64,000 nucleotides of DNA from NCBI RefSeq assembly GCF_001544695.2, contig NZ_FCOM02000010.1:169294-233293 (forward strand). Direction: 5' to 3'. Made by a program: the position numbers and the translations under genes. The notes beneath the pieces are model-generated. The model had not been told where the DNA came from, ran no database searches, and worked only from the letters and a program-made list of their open reading frames with translations. The first letter of the stretch is position 1, and each line of letters opens with the position of its first letter. This DNA is from Caballeronia arvi (GTDB taxonomy: Bacteria; Pseudomonadota; Gammaproteobacteria; Burkholderiales; Burkholderiaceae). Positions 1-8,204 of this stretch are shown here, piece after piece.

Positions 1-1120
1 TCGCGATGACGTCGCTCGCGCCCGCTTGCAGCGTGCCGCCATTGACGAGCGTCGCGCCCGAATACGTATTCGCCTTCGACAGGCGCAGCGTGCCCGCGCC
101 GGCCTTCGTGAGCGTCTTGCCGTCCCAGCGCGTCACGGGATTCGCGGACTGATCGACGAGAACGGCATCCATGTCGAACGAGTCGGCCGCGTCCGTCATG
201 GTGAAGACGCCATTCGCGGTCTGCGGTGTCGTGCCGTGCGACGCGTACCACGTCAAGCCGAGTCCGACCACGTAGTCCTGCGGCGTGTAGACCGAGGTCA
301 GCGTCAGGTAATCGACCGGATCAGCCGATCCGCCGATACGCGTGTTCGCGAACTTCCCCGACAGTCCTGCGGGTGTCGTCGCATGGATTTCGGTAAAGGC
401 GCGCGATGCGAGTTGCGACGCGCTCGCTGCCGCGTCGGCCCGATATCCCGCGACGTTGAATGTCGCATCGGGACCGATCGCCGCCGTGTTCGCGCTGATG
501 ACCGGCTCCGCCGTGCCGACGACGCTGTTCAACGTGCCGTTCATCGCGAAGGCGTTGCCAACGGCGAGCTGGCTCTGGCCCGACATCGTCGTCGACGCGG
601 CGGCCGCCGTCGTGTAATCGCCCGCGGTGCTGAACGCGCCCGCTTGCATGAAACGCAGCGCGCCCGCCTCGACCGATACCGAGCCTTGCGTCGACCCGAT
701 GCCGCTCAGCGCTGCTGCGCTGCCGCCCGTCTTGCGCAGCGCGCCGGGCCCCGCCAGCGTGTTGGCGAGCGTGCCGTCGGATGCGAAGTCGAGCTGCAAG
801 CTGCCGTTGTTGGTGACCATGCCGGCGCCGAGCGCGTTGCCATGGGTCGCGACAAGCGTGCCGGCATCGATCAACGTGCCGCCCGTATAGAGGTTCGCGC
901 CGGAGAGCGTCAGCGCCCCGCTGCCGGTTTTGGTGAGAGCGCCCGCGCCGGCGATCGTCCCGCTGAAAGCCGTATCGGACGTGTTGCGCGCGGTGAGCGT
1001 CGCGTTGCCGAGCACGACCGCGCCCGCGCCACTCAGGTTGTCGAGCCGCTGGGGAAAGCCGTTCATGTCGAGCAGGGCGCCGCTTGCGATGCTCACATTG
1101 GCGCTGGCCGCGATCGCGTC
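1..1120 (-). pseudogene. Out-of-frame continuation of the autotransporter passenger, cut by the window edge
   Basis: Seen: reading the minus strand from 1120 to 1 gives about 373 codons without a stop. They begin DAIAASANVSIASGALLDMN and include GAGALTKTGSGALTLSGAN, a second PVDYLT, and GAGTLRLSKANTYSG near the edge. These are autotransporter-associated beta-strand repeats of the same kind as in the upstream frame. No start codon precedes this stretch, so it is read only if joined to the frame ending at 1093. Either the gene is truly frameshifted (a pseudogene, or a phase-variable one), or a repeat was collapsed in assembly. The right part of the join resembles the sequence expected after the GASD motif of the next repeat. 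Confidence 0.6.
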
Positions 1121-2964
1121 AGATAGTCGACCGGTGCGCCGGTTCCGCCGAACTGCACGCTGGTGAAGTTTCCGGTGATGCCGCCCGTCGTGCGGATGAT
1201 GTTGAACTGCGTGCCCGTCAGCGCGCTTGCGCGGTTTGGCGCCGACGCGCCGAAACCGCTGACGTTGAGCGCGCCGAGCACGTTCGCGGTCGCTGCGGTG
1301 ATGATCGGCTCGACACCGCCGATCGCCACCGTCAGGGTCGAGCCTTGCGCCTGCGTGAAGGCGGCGCCGACCGCAAGGCTGGCGTTCGCGGCGATCGTCG
1401 TGACCGCACCGCTCGCGGTCGTATAGGTTCCCGCGTTGAAAGCGCCCGCCTGATTCAGGCCGAGCGTGCCCGCATTGACGTCGACCGCGCCCTGACTCGA
1501 ACCGGCGCCCGTCAGAAGCACCGCGCCGCTTCCCGCCTGTTGCAGCGCGCCCGCACCGCTCAGCACGCCGCCGAACGTCGAACTATCGCTGCGATTGAAG
1601 CGAACCACGCCATTGTTGACGATGTTGCCCGTCACGCTGCCGCTCGTGCCGCCAGCGCCGACGGCCAGGATTCCGCCCGCATCGACGGCGATGCCGCTGT
1701 CGTGGTTGAGCACTTCGCCGCCCAGCGTCAGGCCGCCGATGACATGCAGCGCCTGCACCGATGTACCGCCCATCGCGACCGGCCCGTTCAACGTCCAGTT
1801 GCTGCCCGCCGCGGCGGTCAGTCCGGCGAAGCCGTTGCCGTCCGTCGACGTGAAGCCGCCGTTCTCCGTGCCGGCGCCCGTCAACGTGATGGTGTTTCCG
1901 GCAGCGCCGCTGTGGATCGCGACGTCATTGCCGCCGTTGAGCCTCGATCCGGCGCCCAGCGTAATGGCATTGTTCGAGCCCGTGAGTTCCACCGCAGGCG
2001 CCGACGTGCTTTCGATCAAACCTTGATTGACGAGCGTGCCGTTCTGACTGAACTGGACGCCCGCGCCCTGCGTTCCGCGAATGGTTCCCGTCGCGGAGTT
2101 AGCGACGTTGGCGCTCGCGCTGCTGCCGATCTGCACGCCCATACCGCTGCCGGAAATCATGCCGTCGTTGTTGATCGTCGCGGAACCGGCTGCGATCACC
2201 ACGCCTGCACCCGCCGCGCTCTCGATGGTTCCCGTGCTCCGGTTGTTGATGTTCTGCGCGGACGTGCTGTGGCTCTCCACGCCGGAGCGATAAGCGCTGA
2301 TCGCGCCGTCGTTGTTGATCGTGGCAGTTCCCTGTTCGATGTCGACTCCCCAACCGTAAGTGGCATCGCCCACGCCGGTCTTGATCGTTGCCCCTGCGTG
2401 GTTGTTGATCGTCACGTCGCCGCTCGTGATCACCTGAACGCCACCAGCCGTTCCGCTGAGCGCACCCGCGCTGCCATTGTTCAACGTGCCGAAATTGTCG
2501 ACGGTTCCTCCACTCGTGCCCTCGAACGAAACGGCCCAACTCACTCGCACGCTGATATCGCCGAGATTCACGAGACTGTTTCCGCTCCCGCCGCCGTTGA
2601 AGAACACGCCGCGTGCATTGCCGAGAAGCTGCCCCGTGGCCTGATTGGTGACGCTTCCGTTGACGTCGAGGCGAATGGCGGCGGCCGAGTTGTCCGTGGA
2701 GCTGATCACGGTCCCCGCATTCAGAAACGAAACAGGTGCGATGCCTTCTACGGCGATGGCGTCTCCCACGGATGTCGTAACCGTCGTTCCGGCGCCAAGT
2801 ACATAGGACGTATCGGTGGAAAGCGTCTGCCCCGTCGAGCTCGAGTTCACCACCGTCACCGCCTGCACCACGGACGCGAACGTCATCAACGCCACCGCGC
2901 TCAATGGACGCAAAGCAGGGAGCCGGCCTGCGCGAGACGCTGTATGGCGTTGACGATCGATCAT
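1093..2964 (-). CDS. Autotransporter-type beta-helix repeat protein, N-terminal part (frame disrupted)
   Basis: Seen: a 623-residue frame with a basic N-terminus, then a hydrophobic signal segment at about residues 18-36, then a long Gly/Ser/Thr/Asn-rich passenger. The first part is built from short repeats of the type 'ATINNDGxIS', and the later part from autotransporter-associated beta-strand repeats such as GAGALQQAGSGAVLLTGAG. Such composition is typical of type V secreted adhesins of Burkholderiales, exported by Sec and folded as a beta-helix at the surface. The frame stops with an unrelated tail just after a PVDYLT motif, while the same repeat protein continues in another frame down to position 1. 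No C-terminal beta-barrel lies in the window, so the 3' end must be further left. The start has an ATG, and the signal peptide follows it directly. Confidence 0.75.
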   Translation of the reverse strand: MIDRQRHTASRAGRLPALRPLSAVALMTFASVVQAVTVVNSSSTGQTLSTDTSYVLGAGTTVTTSVGDAIAVEGIAPVSFLNAGTVISSTDNSAAAIRLDVNGSVTNQATGQLLGNARGVFFNGGGSGNSLVNLGDISVRVSWAVSFEGTSGGTVDNFGTLNNGSAGALSGTAGGVQVITSGDVTINNHAGATIKTGVGDATYGWGVDIEQGTATINNDGAISAYRSGVESHSTSAQNINNRSTGTIESAAGAGVVIAAGSATINNDGMISGSGMGVQIGSSASANVANSATGTIRGTQGAGVQFSQNGTLVNQGLIESTSAPAVELTGSNNAITLGAGSRLNGGNDVAIHSGAAGNTITLTGAGTENGGFTSTDGNGFAGLTAAAGSNWTLNGPVAMGGTSVQALHVIGGLTLGGEVLNHDSGIAVDAGGILAVGAGGTSGSVTGNIVNNGVVRFNRSDSSTFGGVLSGAGALQQAGSGAVLLTGAGSSQGAVDVNAGTLGLNQAGAFNAGTYTTASGAVTTIAANASLAVGAAFTQAQGSTLTVAIGGVEPIITAATANVLGALNVSGFGASAPNRASALTGTQFNIIRTTGGITGNFTSVQFGGTGAPVDYLTRSRPAPM

Positions 2965-3141
2965 GCCCGGTCCCCGAGTGGCGTGCCGATGCGAGAATCA
3001 CCGGCACAGCGATGCTTGTAGGCGCGCTCGTTCGAATCGACCTCATCAGCCAGATTGAATCGGAATCCGAAATTATTGGCCGATGCATCGAGGTCGCAGA
3101 GCGAACTGCTATCGGCATTCTAGGAAAACTTCATCGGGAAT

Positions 3142-4638
3142 TCACGCACCCGTGTTCGCGCCTCGATTCGCGCGATGCGCAATGAGCCTCGGCAGACGCG
3201 GCAGCGTATGCGGCCAGTGTGTCGCTTCGTGCGCGATTCGCGCGGCCATGCTGCGCAGGCTGAACTGATCCGCCGCGAGCCGCACGATGACCCTGCGCGC
3301 GATTTTCCATACATCGACATCGGGCGCGATCTCCTGTGCGACGCGCTCGATCCTTTCCGCCGCTCTCGCCAGCAACACCGCGCGCGAAGCGATGCGCCCG
3401 TGCGACGCGCTGAACATGTGCTCGGCGGGCGCCTTGCCGATCGCGCCGAACAACTGCGCGACGCCGACGCCGCGCTTCGAATGCGCCGACGCGAAGCGCT
3501 CCGCCTCACGCCGATACGTCGCCTCCACGCGCACTTCATGATGCGTCACGTTCGCCTCGGGCCGGCCGTGCTCGAGATGCGCGCGCGCGGCCGCCTTGTG
3601 ATCGCCCTCCATGAGCGCATGCGACACGCCGACGATGAAGTCTTTTTCATGCGCGGCGAAGATCATCGTCGGGTTATCGGCTTCGAGGACGATCTGTCCG
3701 CGCGTTTCGCGCTCGATGCTCACGCGTGCGCCCGCCGCATCCAGCCCCGCGTGATAGAGCCCGACGCCGAGCGCCATTTCGAAGAACGCTTCGATGAAGG
3801 TCGCGAGGACATCGGCCTGATCGAGCCCGCATGACGCGAGCGTGTCGGCATCGGTCAGCGACGCCGTTTCGATCGCGCGCGTGGTCAGCACCGTATCGTT
3901 GCAATAATCCCAAAGGACTTCGGGCACGGCGAGGCGATCGTCGTCGCGCAGACGGAAGCGCAGGTAGCTCTGATCGGCCGCGCGCTGGCGCAAGTCGATC
4001 ATCGCGTCGACGCTCTCGCGTGCGCGGCGCACCCATTCGACCGGATGCAACTCGCGCGCCTTCGCCGAACGCCGTTCCGCGAAACGCGCCGCCGCGAGCG
4101 CGAGATCGAGATCGTCGTCGAGTTCGGCATGCGCATCCGCGCGCAACAGCGTGACGCGCACGGGAATATCGCCGACGCGCGCCCTGTGCGTCTGCTCCGC
4201 GACGCCCGAGCGCAGCGGAACGTCGCTCAGATCCGTGAGCTCGAAACGAAGCGCGGGCGGAAATGCCGCCACGCAGGCGTCGCGAAAGCGCGCTGCATCG
4301 TAGGGCACGAAGAGTCCGTCGAGTTCGTGCAGCGCGACGCGCACCGCCGTTTCCGCGAGCGCGGGATGACGCGAGAGCGCGCCCGAAGCGTTCTCCAGCA
4401 CGCGCGACAGTTGCGACAGCGCGGGCACGCCTGCCGCGAGCGGTGCGGCGCGCGCGCCGTGCGACGCGAAGAAGCGCGCGACGCGCGTCATCGCGGCGCC
4501 GTCATCGGTCAGATGGCTTTCATGAACGAACGCCCGGCCAAGCCGCCATAGCGTCGCGAGTCGTCGGACGGACAAATTCAGGCTCGCTGAAAGTGAATTG
4601 AAACCGCTGAAAGACTGCAATGCCCTCGTGCACGGCAC
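3142..4638 (-). CDS. Divergent AarF/UbiB (ABC1) family protein, probable pseudokinase
   Basis: Not a clear orthologue of a named gene. Seen: 498 residues. A stretch reading DLRQRAADQSYLRFRLRDDD followed by VPEVLWDYCNDTVLTTRAIE matches the ABC1/UbiB pattern 'dlr.Eaan...Vp.V.wd.s...vL.me'. After it, FEMALGVGLYHAGLDAAGAR sits where UbiB proteins have the HADxHPGN catalytic loop, and only HA is retained. UbiB proteins are atypical kinases/ATPases that support ubiquinone synthesis; losing the Asp and Asn suggests a non-catalytic paralogue (inference). The 498-residue length is close to that of UbiB. The longest frame starts at a GTG and lacks a clear ribosome site. A later ATG at 4491 would remove residues that look conserved, so the longer form is kept. 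C-terminal membrane helices typical of UbiB are not evident. Confidence 0.55.
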   Translation of the reverse strand: MPCTRALQSFSGFNSLSASLNLSVRRLATLWRLGRAFVHESHLTDDGAAMTRVARFFASHGARAAPLAAGVPALSQLSRVLENASGALSRHPALAETAVRVALHELDGLFVPYDAARFRDACVAAFPPALRFELTDLSDVPLRSGVAEQTHRARVGDIPVRVTLLRADAHAELDDDLDLALAAARFAERRSAKARELHPVEWVRRARESVDAMIDLRQRAADQSYLRFRLRDDDRLAVPEVLWDYCNDTVLTTRAIETASLTDADTLASCGLDQADVLATFIEAFFEMALGVGLYHAGLDAAGARVSIERETRGQIVLEADNPTMIFAAHEKDFIVGVSHALMEGDHKAAARAHLEHGRPEANVTHHEVRVEATYRREAERFASAHSKRGVGVAQLFGAIGKAPAEHMFSASHGRIASRAVLLARAAERIERVAQEIAPDVDVWKIARRVIVRLAADQFSLRSMAARIAHEATHWPHTLPRLPRLIAHRANRGANTGA

Positions 4639-4860
4639 CGTTGCTCAATTTAAACCGATTCGGCCAAACGCGCACGCGGAGAAATCGATCGAACGGTCGC
4701 GCCGGGTCTGCAATATTTACTTCGATATCCTCTGTAGTTCGCGTTTCGACTTTCGAATCAATCCGTTTCCACTCGATGCCCGCCGATTGAGACGCGTCTT
4801 ACGGAATCGAAACGCCCACTCGGCTTTAATGTCGACATCACAGACAAGCCCAGACGCGAA

Positions 4861-5217
4861 ATGAAACCTCTCCAGATAACGGTCAACGCCCAAGGCCATA
4901 CGGTCATCTCTCACTCCACGTCGATCAGCGAACATTGCAAGAGCCGCGCGCGCCTGCTTTCGTCGCTCGTCAACATGGTCGCCGCGCCGGGCGGCTTCGA
5001 GCACTTCTCGGCCTTCCCCGACGAGATGAAGCGCGACATTCTGAGCCTCATGCATTCGATCGCCGAAGAGCAGTCGCCGATCATCGACGCGCTCGAGCAG
5101 CACACCGCGCAGGCGTACTACGAGCGCGGCGTGAATGCCGCGTCCGAGCATTATCGGCAGAAGGAGCCGCCGGAAACTGGCGACGTGCAGCAACCGGCTG
5201 ACTACACGCAACGCTGA
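4861..5217 (+). CDS. Hypothetical protein, 118 aa
   Basis: I do not recognise this protein. It is 118 residues, soluble in character, with a polar N-terminus (MKPLQITVNAQGHTVISHST), a mid-region rich in Glu, Ile and Met likely to be helical (DEMKRDILSLMHSIAEEQSP), and a hydrophilic C-terminus. There is no signal peptide or membrane segment. It stands alone, divergent from the AarF-like gene with about 220 bases between them. A perfect hairpin plus T-run lies 22 bases after its stop, which supports it being a real monocistronic transcript. No strong ribosome site is visible before the ATG. Confidence 0.6.
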   Translation: MKPLQITVNAQGHTVISHSTSISEHCKSRARLLSSLVNMVAAPGGFEHFSAFPDEMKRDILSLMHSIAEEQSPIIDALEQHTAQAYYERGVNAASEHYRQKEPPETGDVQQPADYTQR

Positions 5218-5239
5218 TCCGCACACGCTTCATCGAATG

Positions 5240-5280
5240 AAAGCGCCCCTGCATGCGAATGCAGGGGCGCTTTGTTTTTT
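5240..5280 (+). terminator. Rho-independent terminator
   Basis: Perfect 15-bp inverted repeat (AAAGCGCCCCTGCAT / ATGCAGGGGCGCTTT, arms 5240-5254 and 5259-5273) with a GCGA loop, followed by GTTTTTT. It lies just after the 118-aa gene. Confidence 0.9.
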
Positions 5281-5450
5281 GCATCGGCGGAAACGCTCCG
5301 CACGACTGTATATTTTTGTCGATGCGCATTTCGGATTAATCGCAATGCGGTATCTTATAAATACCGAAGGCTACAACGTATCAATAACAAGACCGAGGCG
5401 ACTTCGAGCGCCCGTGTACGAAGGCTCATAACGATAATCCAAGAGGCACC

Positions 5451-5846
5451 ATGCAATACCCTTCCGAGCATCCGATGTCCAGGGCGATGTACATCCTTGG
5501 GCAGATCGGCGCGATCATCTGTCATGAACGCGGGCCGCGCCCGCAAACCGCGGTGCTGAACAAGATGGCATCGCGTCCGGCCGAGGGCTTCTCGATCGCC
5601 ATCGCGAGCATGAACGCGCTGTGCCCGCCGCGGCGCGGACATCGACGGGCGCTGCTGCAATGGAAGCATGCAGAAATCCGGCGTCTCGCCGATATGCTGC
5701 CGGACCCGTTGCCGACCGGCGCGTCCGCGTACTCGCAAATGCCGTTCTGGGCCGGCTATTGCCAGTACTGGGAATACATGCTGAAACAGCACGTTTCGCC
5801 CGATCTCGAGTTCGACACCATTCAGCCCGAACTCGCCGATGCGTAA
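5451..5846 (+). CDS. Hypothetical protein, 131 aa
   Basis: Not recognised. It is 131 residues with several aromatic clusters (MPFWAGYCQYWEYMLKQ near residues 97-113) and no signal peptide or membrane span. Its 3' end overlaps the 3' end of the convergent response-regulator gene by 25 bases. Upstream, an inverted repeat CGGTAT-N7-ATACCG (5348-5366) encloses a TATAA-like sequence and could be part of its promoter, although this is only suggestive. AAGAGGCACC precedes the ATG as a moderate ribosome site. Confidence 0.6.
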   Translation: MQYPSEHPMSRAMYILGQIGAIICHERGPRPQTAVLNKMASRPAEGFSIAIASMNALCPPRRGHRRALLQWKHAEIRRLADMLPDPLPTGASAYSQMPFWAGYCQYWEYMLKQHVSPDLEFDTIQPELADA

Positions 5847-6295
5847 TCGCCTTCGCCTTCGCGCATCGAGAAATAATCCCGGATCACCGCGATCATGCCG
5901 TCGAGTTCCGTCGGCTTGACGAAGTAGCCGTTGAATCCGGTGCGCTGCGCGCGCGTCAGGTCCTCCGGGTCCGTGCGGCTCGTATGCGCGATCAGCAGCA
6001 TCGAGAGATCGATCGCGCGGATCGCTTCGGCGGCCTCCCAGCCGTCGCCGAGCGGCATCATCAGATCGAGCAGCACGACGCCCGGCCGCCACTTGCGCGC
6101 GAGCGACACGGCATCGAGCCCCGTGTGCACCGCGCGCACGGTGAAATCGGCGTCTTCGAATGCAAGACAGATCGCGCGCGTCGCGTCCATGTCGTCATCG
6201 GCGATGAGCACGCGCGGCTCCTCATGCCGCGTCGCCGGTAACGGAATCTGCCACAGTGCGTGCGAAGGAACAGGCTGGTAGCGTTGCATCGTCAT
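5822..6295 (-). CDS. Single-domain response regulator (CheY-like receiver)
   Basis: Seen: a 157-residue protein that is essentially one receiver domain. Acidic residues are at D33-D35 (IADDD), the phospho-acceptor Asp is at about D77 (VLLDLMMP), the switch Thr at T105 (AHTSR), and the conserved Lys at K127 (FVKP). There is no output domain, so it acts by protein contact or as a phosphorelay intermediate. No kinase is adjacent. Two starts are possible: the ATG at 6295, preceded by GAGG, or a TTG at 6325 preceded by AAGGA. The ATG was preferred. The gene converges on the 131-aa hypothetical gene and overlaps it. Confidence 0.85.
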   Translation of the reverse strand: MTMQRYQPVPSHALWQIPLPATRHEEPRVLIADDDMDATRAICLAFEDADFTVRAVHTGLDAVSLARKWRPGVVLLDLMMPLGDGWEAAEAIRAIDLSMLLIAHTSRTDPEDLTRAQRTGFNGYFVKPTELDGMIAVIRDYFSMREGEGDYASASSG

Positions 6296-6467
6296 TGGCC
6301 TCGGAATGGACGGAGATAACAGCAACGATCATTCCTTTGCAGGTGACCGGGCGTGACGCAGGCGCCATGCGAGCCGCCGACGTTACACTTCGGGAATACC
6401 CGATGGCTGTCCCGGCGCGTTGCGAGCGTCGACGATGGTGCGTCATCTCCAAACGAGAGGCTAATCG

Positions 6468-6707
6468 ATGTTCGTCGTGTATTGGCTCGGCGGCAACCCT
6501 GATATCGAAGGCGCGGCGCGCTTCAGACGATTCGATGAAAACGCGCTCGCCGACGCGCTGCGCTTCGTGGAAGACCTTCGGCGCCGCCAGTCCGATGGCG
6601 AAGATGTCGGTTTCGTGACGCTATGCAGTGAAAACCCGCATTCGGTCGGCAAGCCGGGCGCCGCCGATCCGCCCGCCGATTACGAATGGAAAAAGCGCCG
6701 TCGCTAG
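6468..6707 (+). CDS. Small hypothetical protein, 79 aa
   Basis: Not recognised. It is 79 residues, starting MFVVYWLGGNPDIEGAARFR and ending in a basic tail (EWKKRRR). It has an alternating charged helix in the middle and no membrane segment or signal peptide. A GAGAGG ribosome site lies about 8 bases before the ATG. It is a single gene between the response regulator (divergent) and the universal stress protein. Its codon use matches the neighbours, so it is probably a real conserved small protein. Confidence 0.6.
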   Translation: MFVVYWLGGNPDIEGAARFRRFDENALADALRFVEDLRRRQSDGEDVGFVTLCSENPHSVGKPGAADPPADYEWKKRRR

Positions 6708-6816
6708 CATTGTTTCCGTCGCTGCTCTTAAGCTCTCTTGTAAAAGATGCACGCTCATTCGCCGCTAAGTCTGCGCGGCGATCATGCGTCTCATCGATTC
6801 ATACCGGAGACGCGCC

Positions 6817-7377
6817 ATGTACAAGCACATTCTCGTTGCCGTAGGTACGAGCCTCAGCGAAAGCGCCCTGACGACCGCCATCACGCGCGCCCGCGACTCC
6901 AACGCGCGGCTCACTGCGCTGCATATCGTCGATCAGACGCCGTGGTGGGCGGTGCCCACCGCGGAAAGCGATCCGGACGATACGCTCGACGTCATCGACG
7001 ATCACGCGCGCGCAGTCACACGCTACGCGGCGCGGCTGATCGACAGCGCGGGCATCGACGGCGTCGCGCGCAGCGTGGCGCAGCCGCTGAACGGCGTCAG
7101 CGTCGGCGAGCTGATCGCGCAGGAGGCGAAGCGAGCGGGCGCGGATCTCATCGTGCTCGGCGGCGAATCGGATACCGGCTGGCGGCACGGCGAGGCGCGT
7201 CTGCGCGACGTGGTGTGCCTGCACGCGCGCTGCGACGTGCTGATCGCCGCGCACGCGCCTGCGCCCGCGGCGTTCCACGCGGAAAAGGAAATGGAGTCGA
7301 TCGAGGCGCGTTTCGCCGGTTCGCAAGGCCGGGCGAACGCGCGGGCGGCGCATCGTCAGAGCGCGCCGCGCAAGTGA
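6817..7377 (+). CDS. Universal stress protein, UspA family
   Basis: Seen: 186 residues starting MYKHILVAVGTSLSESALTT, the first beta strand and nucleotide-binding loop of Usp domains. Further on, GADLIVLGGESDTGWRHGEA corresponds to the family's G-2x-G-9x-G ATP-binding region, and VLIAA is the last strand. The C-terminus extends about 40 residues beyond a usual single Usp domain with a charged tail. A GGAGA ribosome site at 6806-6810 supports the ATG at 6817 rather than the longer frame from 6784. Usp proteins are cytoplasmic and raise tolerance to starvation and other stress. The 3' end overlaps the convergent iclR-type gene by 22 bases. Confidence 0.9.
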   Translation: MYKHILVAVGTSLSESALTTAITRARDSNARLTALHIVDQTPWWAVPTAESDPDDTLDVIDDHARAVTRYAARLIDSAGIDGVARSVAQPLNGVSVGELIAQEAKRAGADLIVLGGESDTGWRHGEARLRDVVCLHARCDVLIAAHAPAPAAFHAEKEMESIEARFAGSQGRANARAAHRQSAPRK

Positions 7378-8111
7378 GCCGCAAGCTGGACGATGCCGAT
7401 CGAAATCTGCTTCTCACGTTTCGGATCGAGCCGGCCGATCGGCACGCTCGTCGATACCGCGACGCGCTTGCCCGCCGGCGTCATCCCGACATACGCCGCG
7501 AAGCACGCGAGGCCTTCGGCCACTTCCTCGCGCTCGACCGCGAGGCCGCTCGAACGAATCGCGGCGAGATCGCGTAACAGCGCCGCGCGCCGCGTGATGG
7601 TGCGCGGCGTCACCGCTTCGAGACGCTCGGGAAGACGCTCGATGACGGCTTCATCGGTCAATCCGGCGAGCAGCGCCTTACCGAGCGCGCAGCAGTGCGC
7701 GGGCAGACGCGATCCGAGATCGGACACGAGCCGCACCGGCCGATGTGCATCCTCGCGCGCCACGTACACCACCTGCACGCCGTCGAGCACGGCAAGCTGC
7801 ACGACCTCGTTGTGCTTGTTGATGAACGCGCCCGCGCCTTCGCGAAACGCGGCCTGCAACTTGTCGTGGCGCACATACGCGTTGCCGAGCTCGAACAGGC
7901 CGACGCCGACCACGTAGCCATCGTCGCGCTTTTCGATCCATTGCATGCGCGCGAGCGTTTCGAGCATCAGGTAGAGCGTGCTGCGCGAAAGGCCCGTCTG
8001 TTCGGCGAGCGTCGCCGCGCGCACCGGCTTCGCGGCGATGGCAAGCGCTTCGAGAATATCGTTCGCGCGGCGCAGCGCGGGCACGTCGTAAGCTTTTTCC
8101 ATACGCGTCAT
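7356..8111 (-). CDS. IclR-family transcriptional regulator
   Basis: Seen: 251 residues. The N-terminal winged helix (ALRRANDILEALAIAAKPVR... LAEQTGLSRSTLYLMLETL) is followed by the effector domain (DLGSRLPAHCCALGKALLA, EEVAEGLACFAAYVG). It is divergent from a fumarylacetoacetate-hydrolase-family gene and likely controls it. An inverted repeat CAGGTTG-N10-CAACCTG lies between the two starts. The start at 8111 was chosen because the longer frame from 8153 would place coding sequence over that operator-like repeat. The inducer is probably a sugar-acid or aromatic-acid intermediate (inference from the target). Confidence 0.88.
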   Translation of the reverse strand: MTRMEKAYDVPALRRANDILEALAIAAKPVRAATLAEQTGLSRSTLYLMLETLARMQWIEKRDDGYVVGVGLFELGNAYVRHDKLQAAFREGAGAFINKHNEVVQLAVLDGVQVVYVAREDAHRPVRLVSDLGSRLPAHCCALGKALLAGLTDEAVIERLPERLEAVTPRTITRRAALLRDLAAIRSSGLAVEREEVAEGLACFAAYVGMTPAGKRVAVSTSVPIGRLDPKREKQISIGIVQLAAHLRGAL

Positions 8112-8118
8112 ATTCCAA

Positions 8119-8142
8119 CAGGTTGGATAAATAATCAACCTG
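8119..8142. promoter_or_regulatory. Candidate IclR operator
   Basis: Perfect 7-bp inverted repeat CAGGTTG (8119-8125) and CAACCTG (8136-8142), separated by an AT-only-but-one 10-base spacer. It lies 8 bases upstream of the iclR-type start and 62 bases upstream of the divergent FAA-hydrolase gene. The position fits autoregulation plus control of the neighbour. Confidence 0.55.
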
Positions 8143-8204
8143 ATGGACACCACATGACGCGCGGGCTAGGATCGGTTTTCCTTTTTCGCCAGCCAACCGA
8201 ATTC

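Noticed and set aside
1..1120. CRISPR-like or tandem DNA repeat at the left end
   Set aside because: Repetition is at the protein level (beta-helix repeats); no regular direct repeats with spacers are seen.
1084..3021. Plus-strand open frame of 645 codons opposite the autotransporter
   Set aside because: Low-complexity Arg/Ala translation; the minus strand has a signal peptide and beta-repeats.
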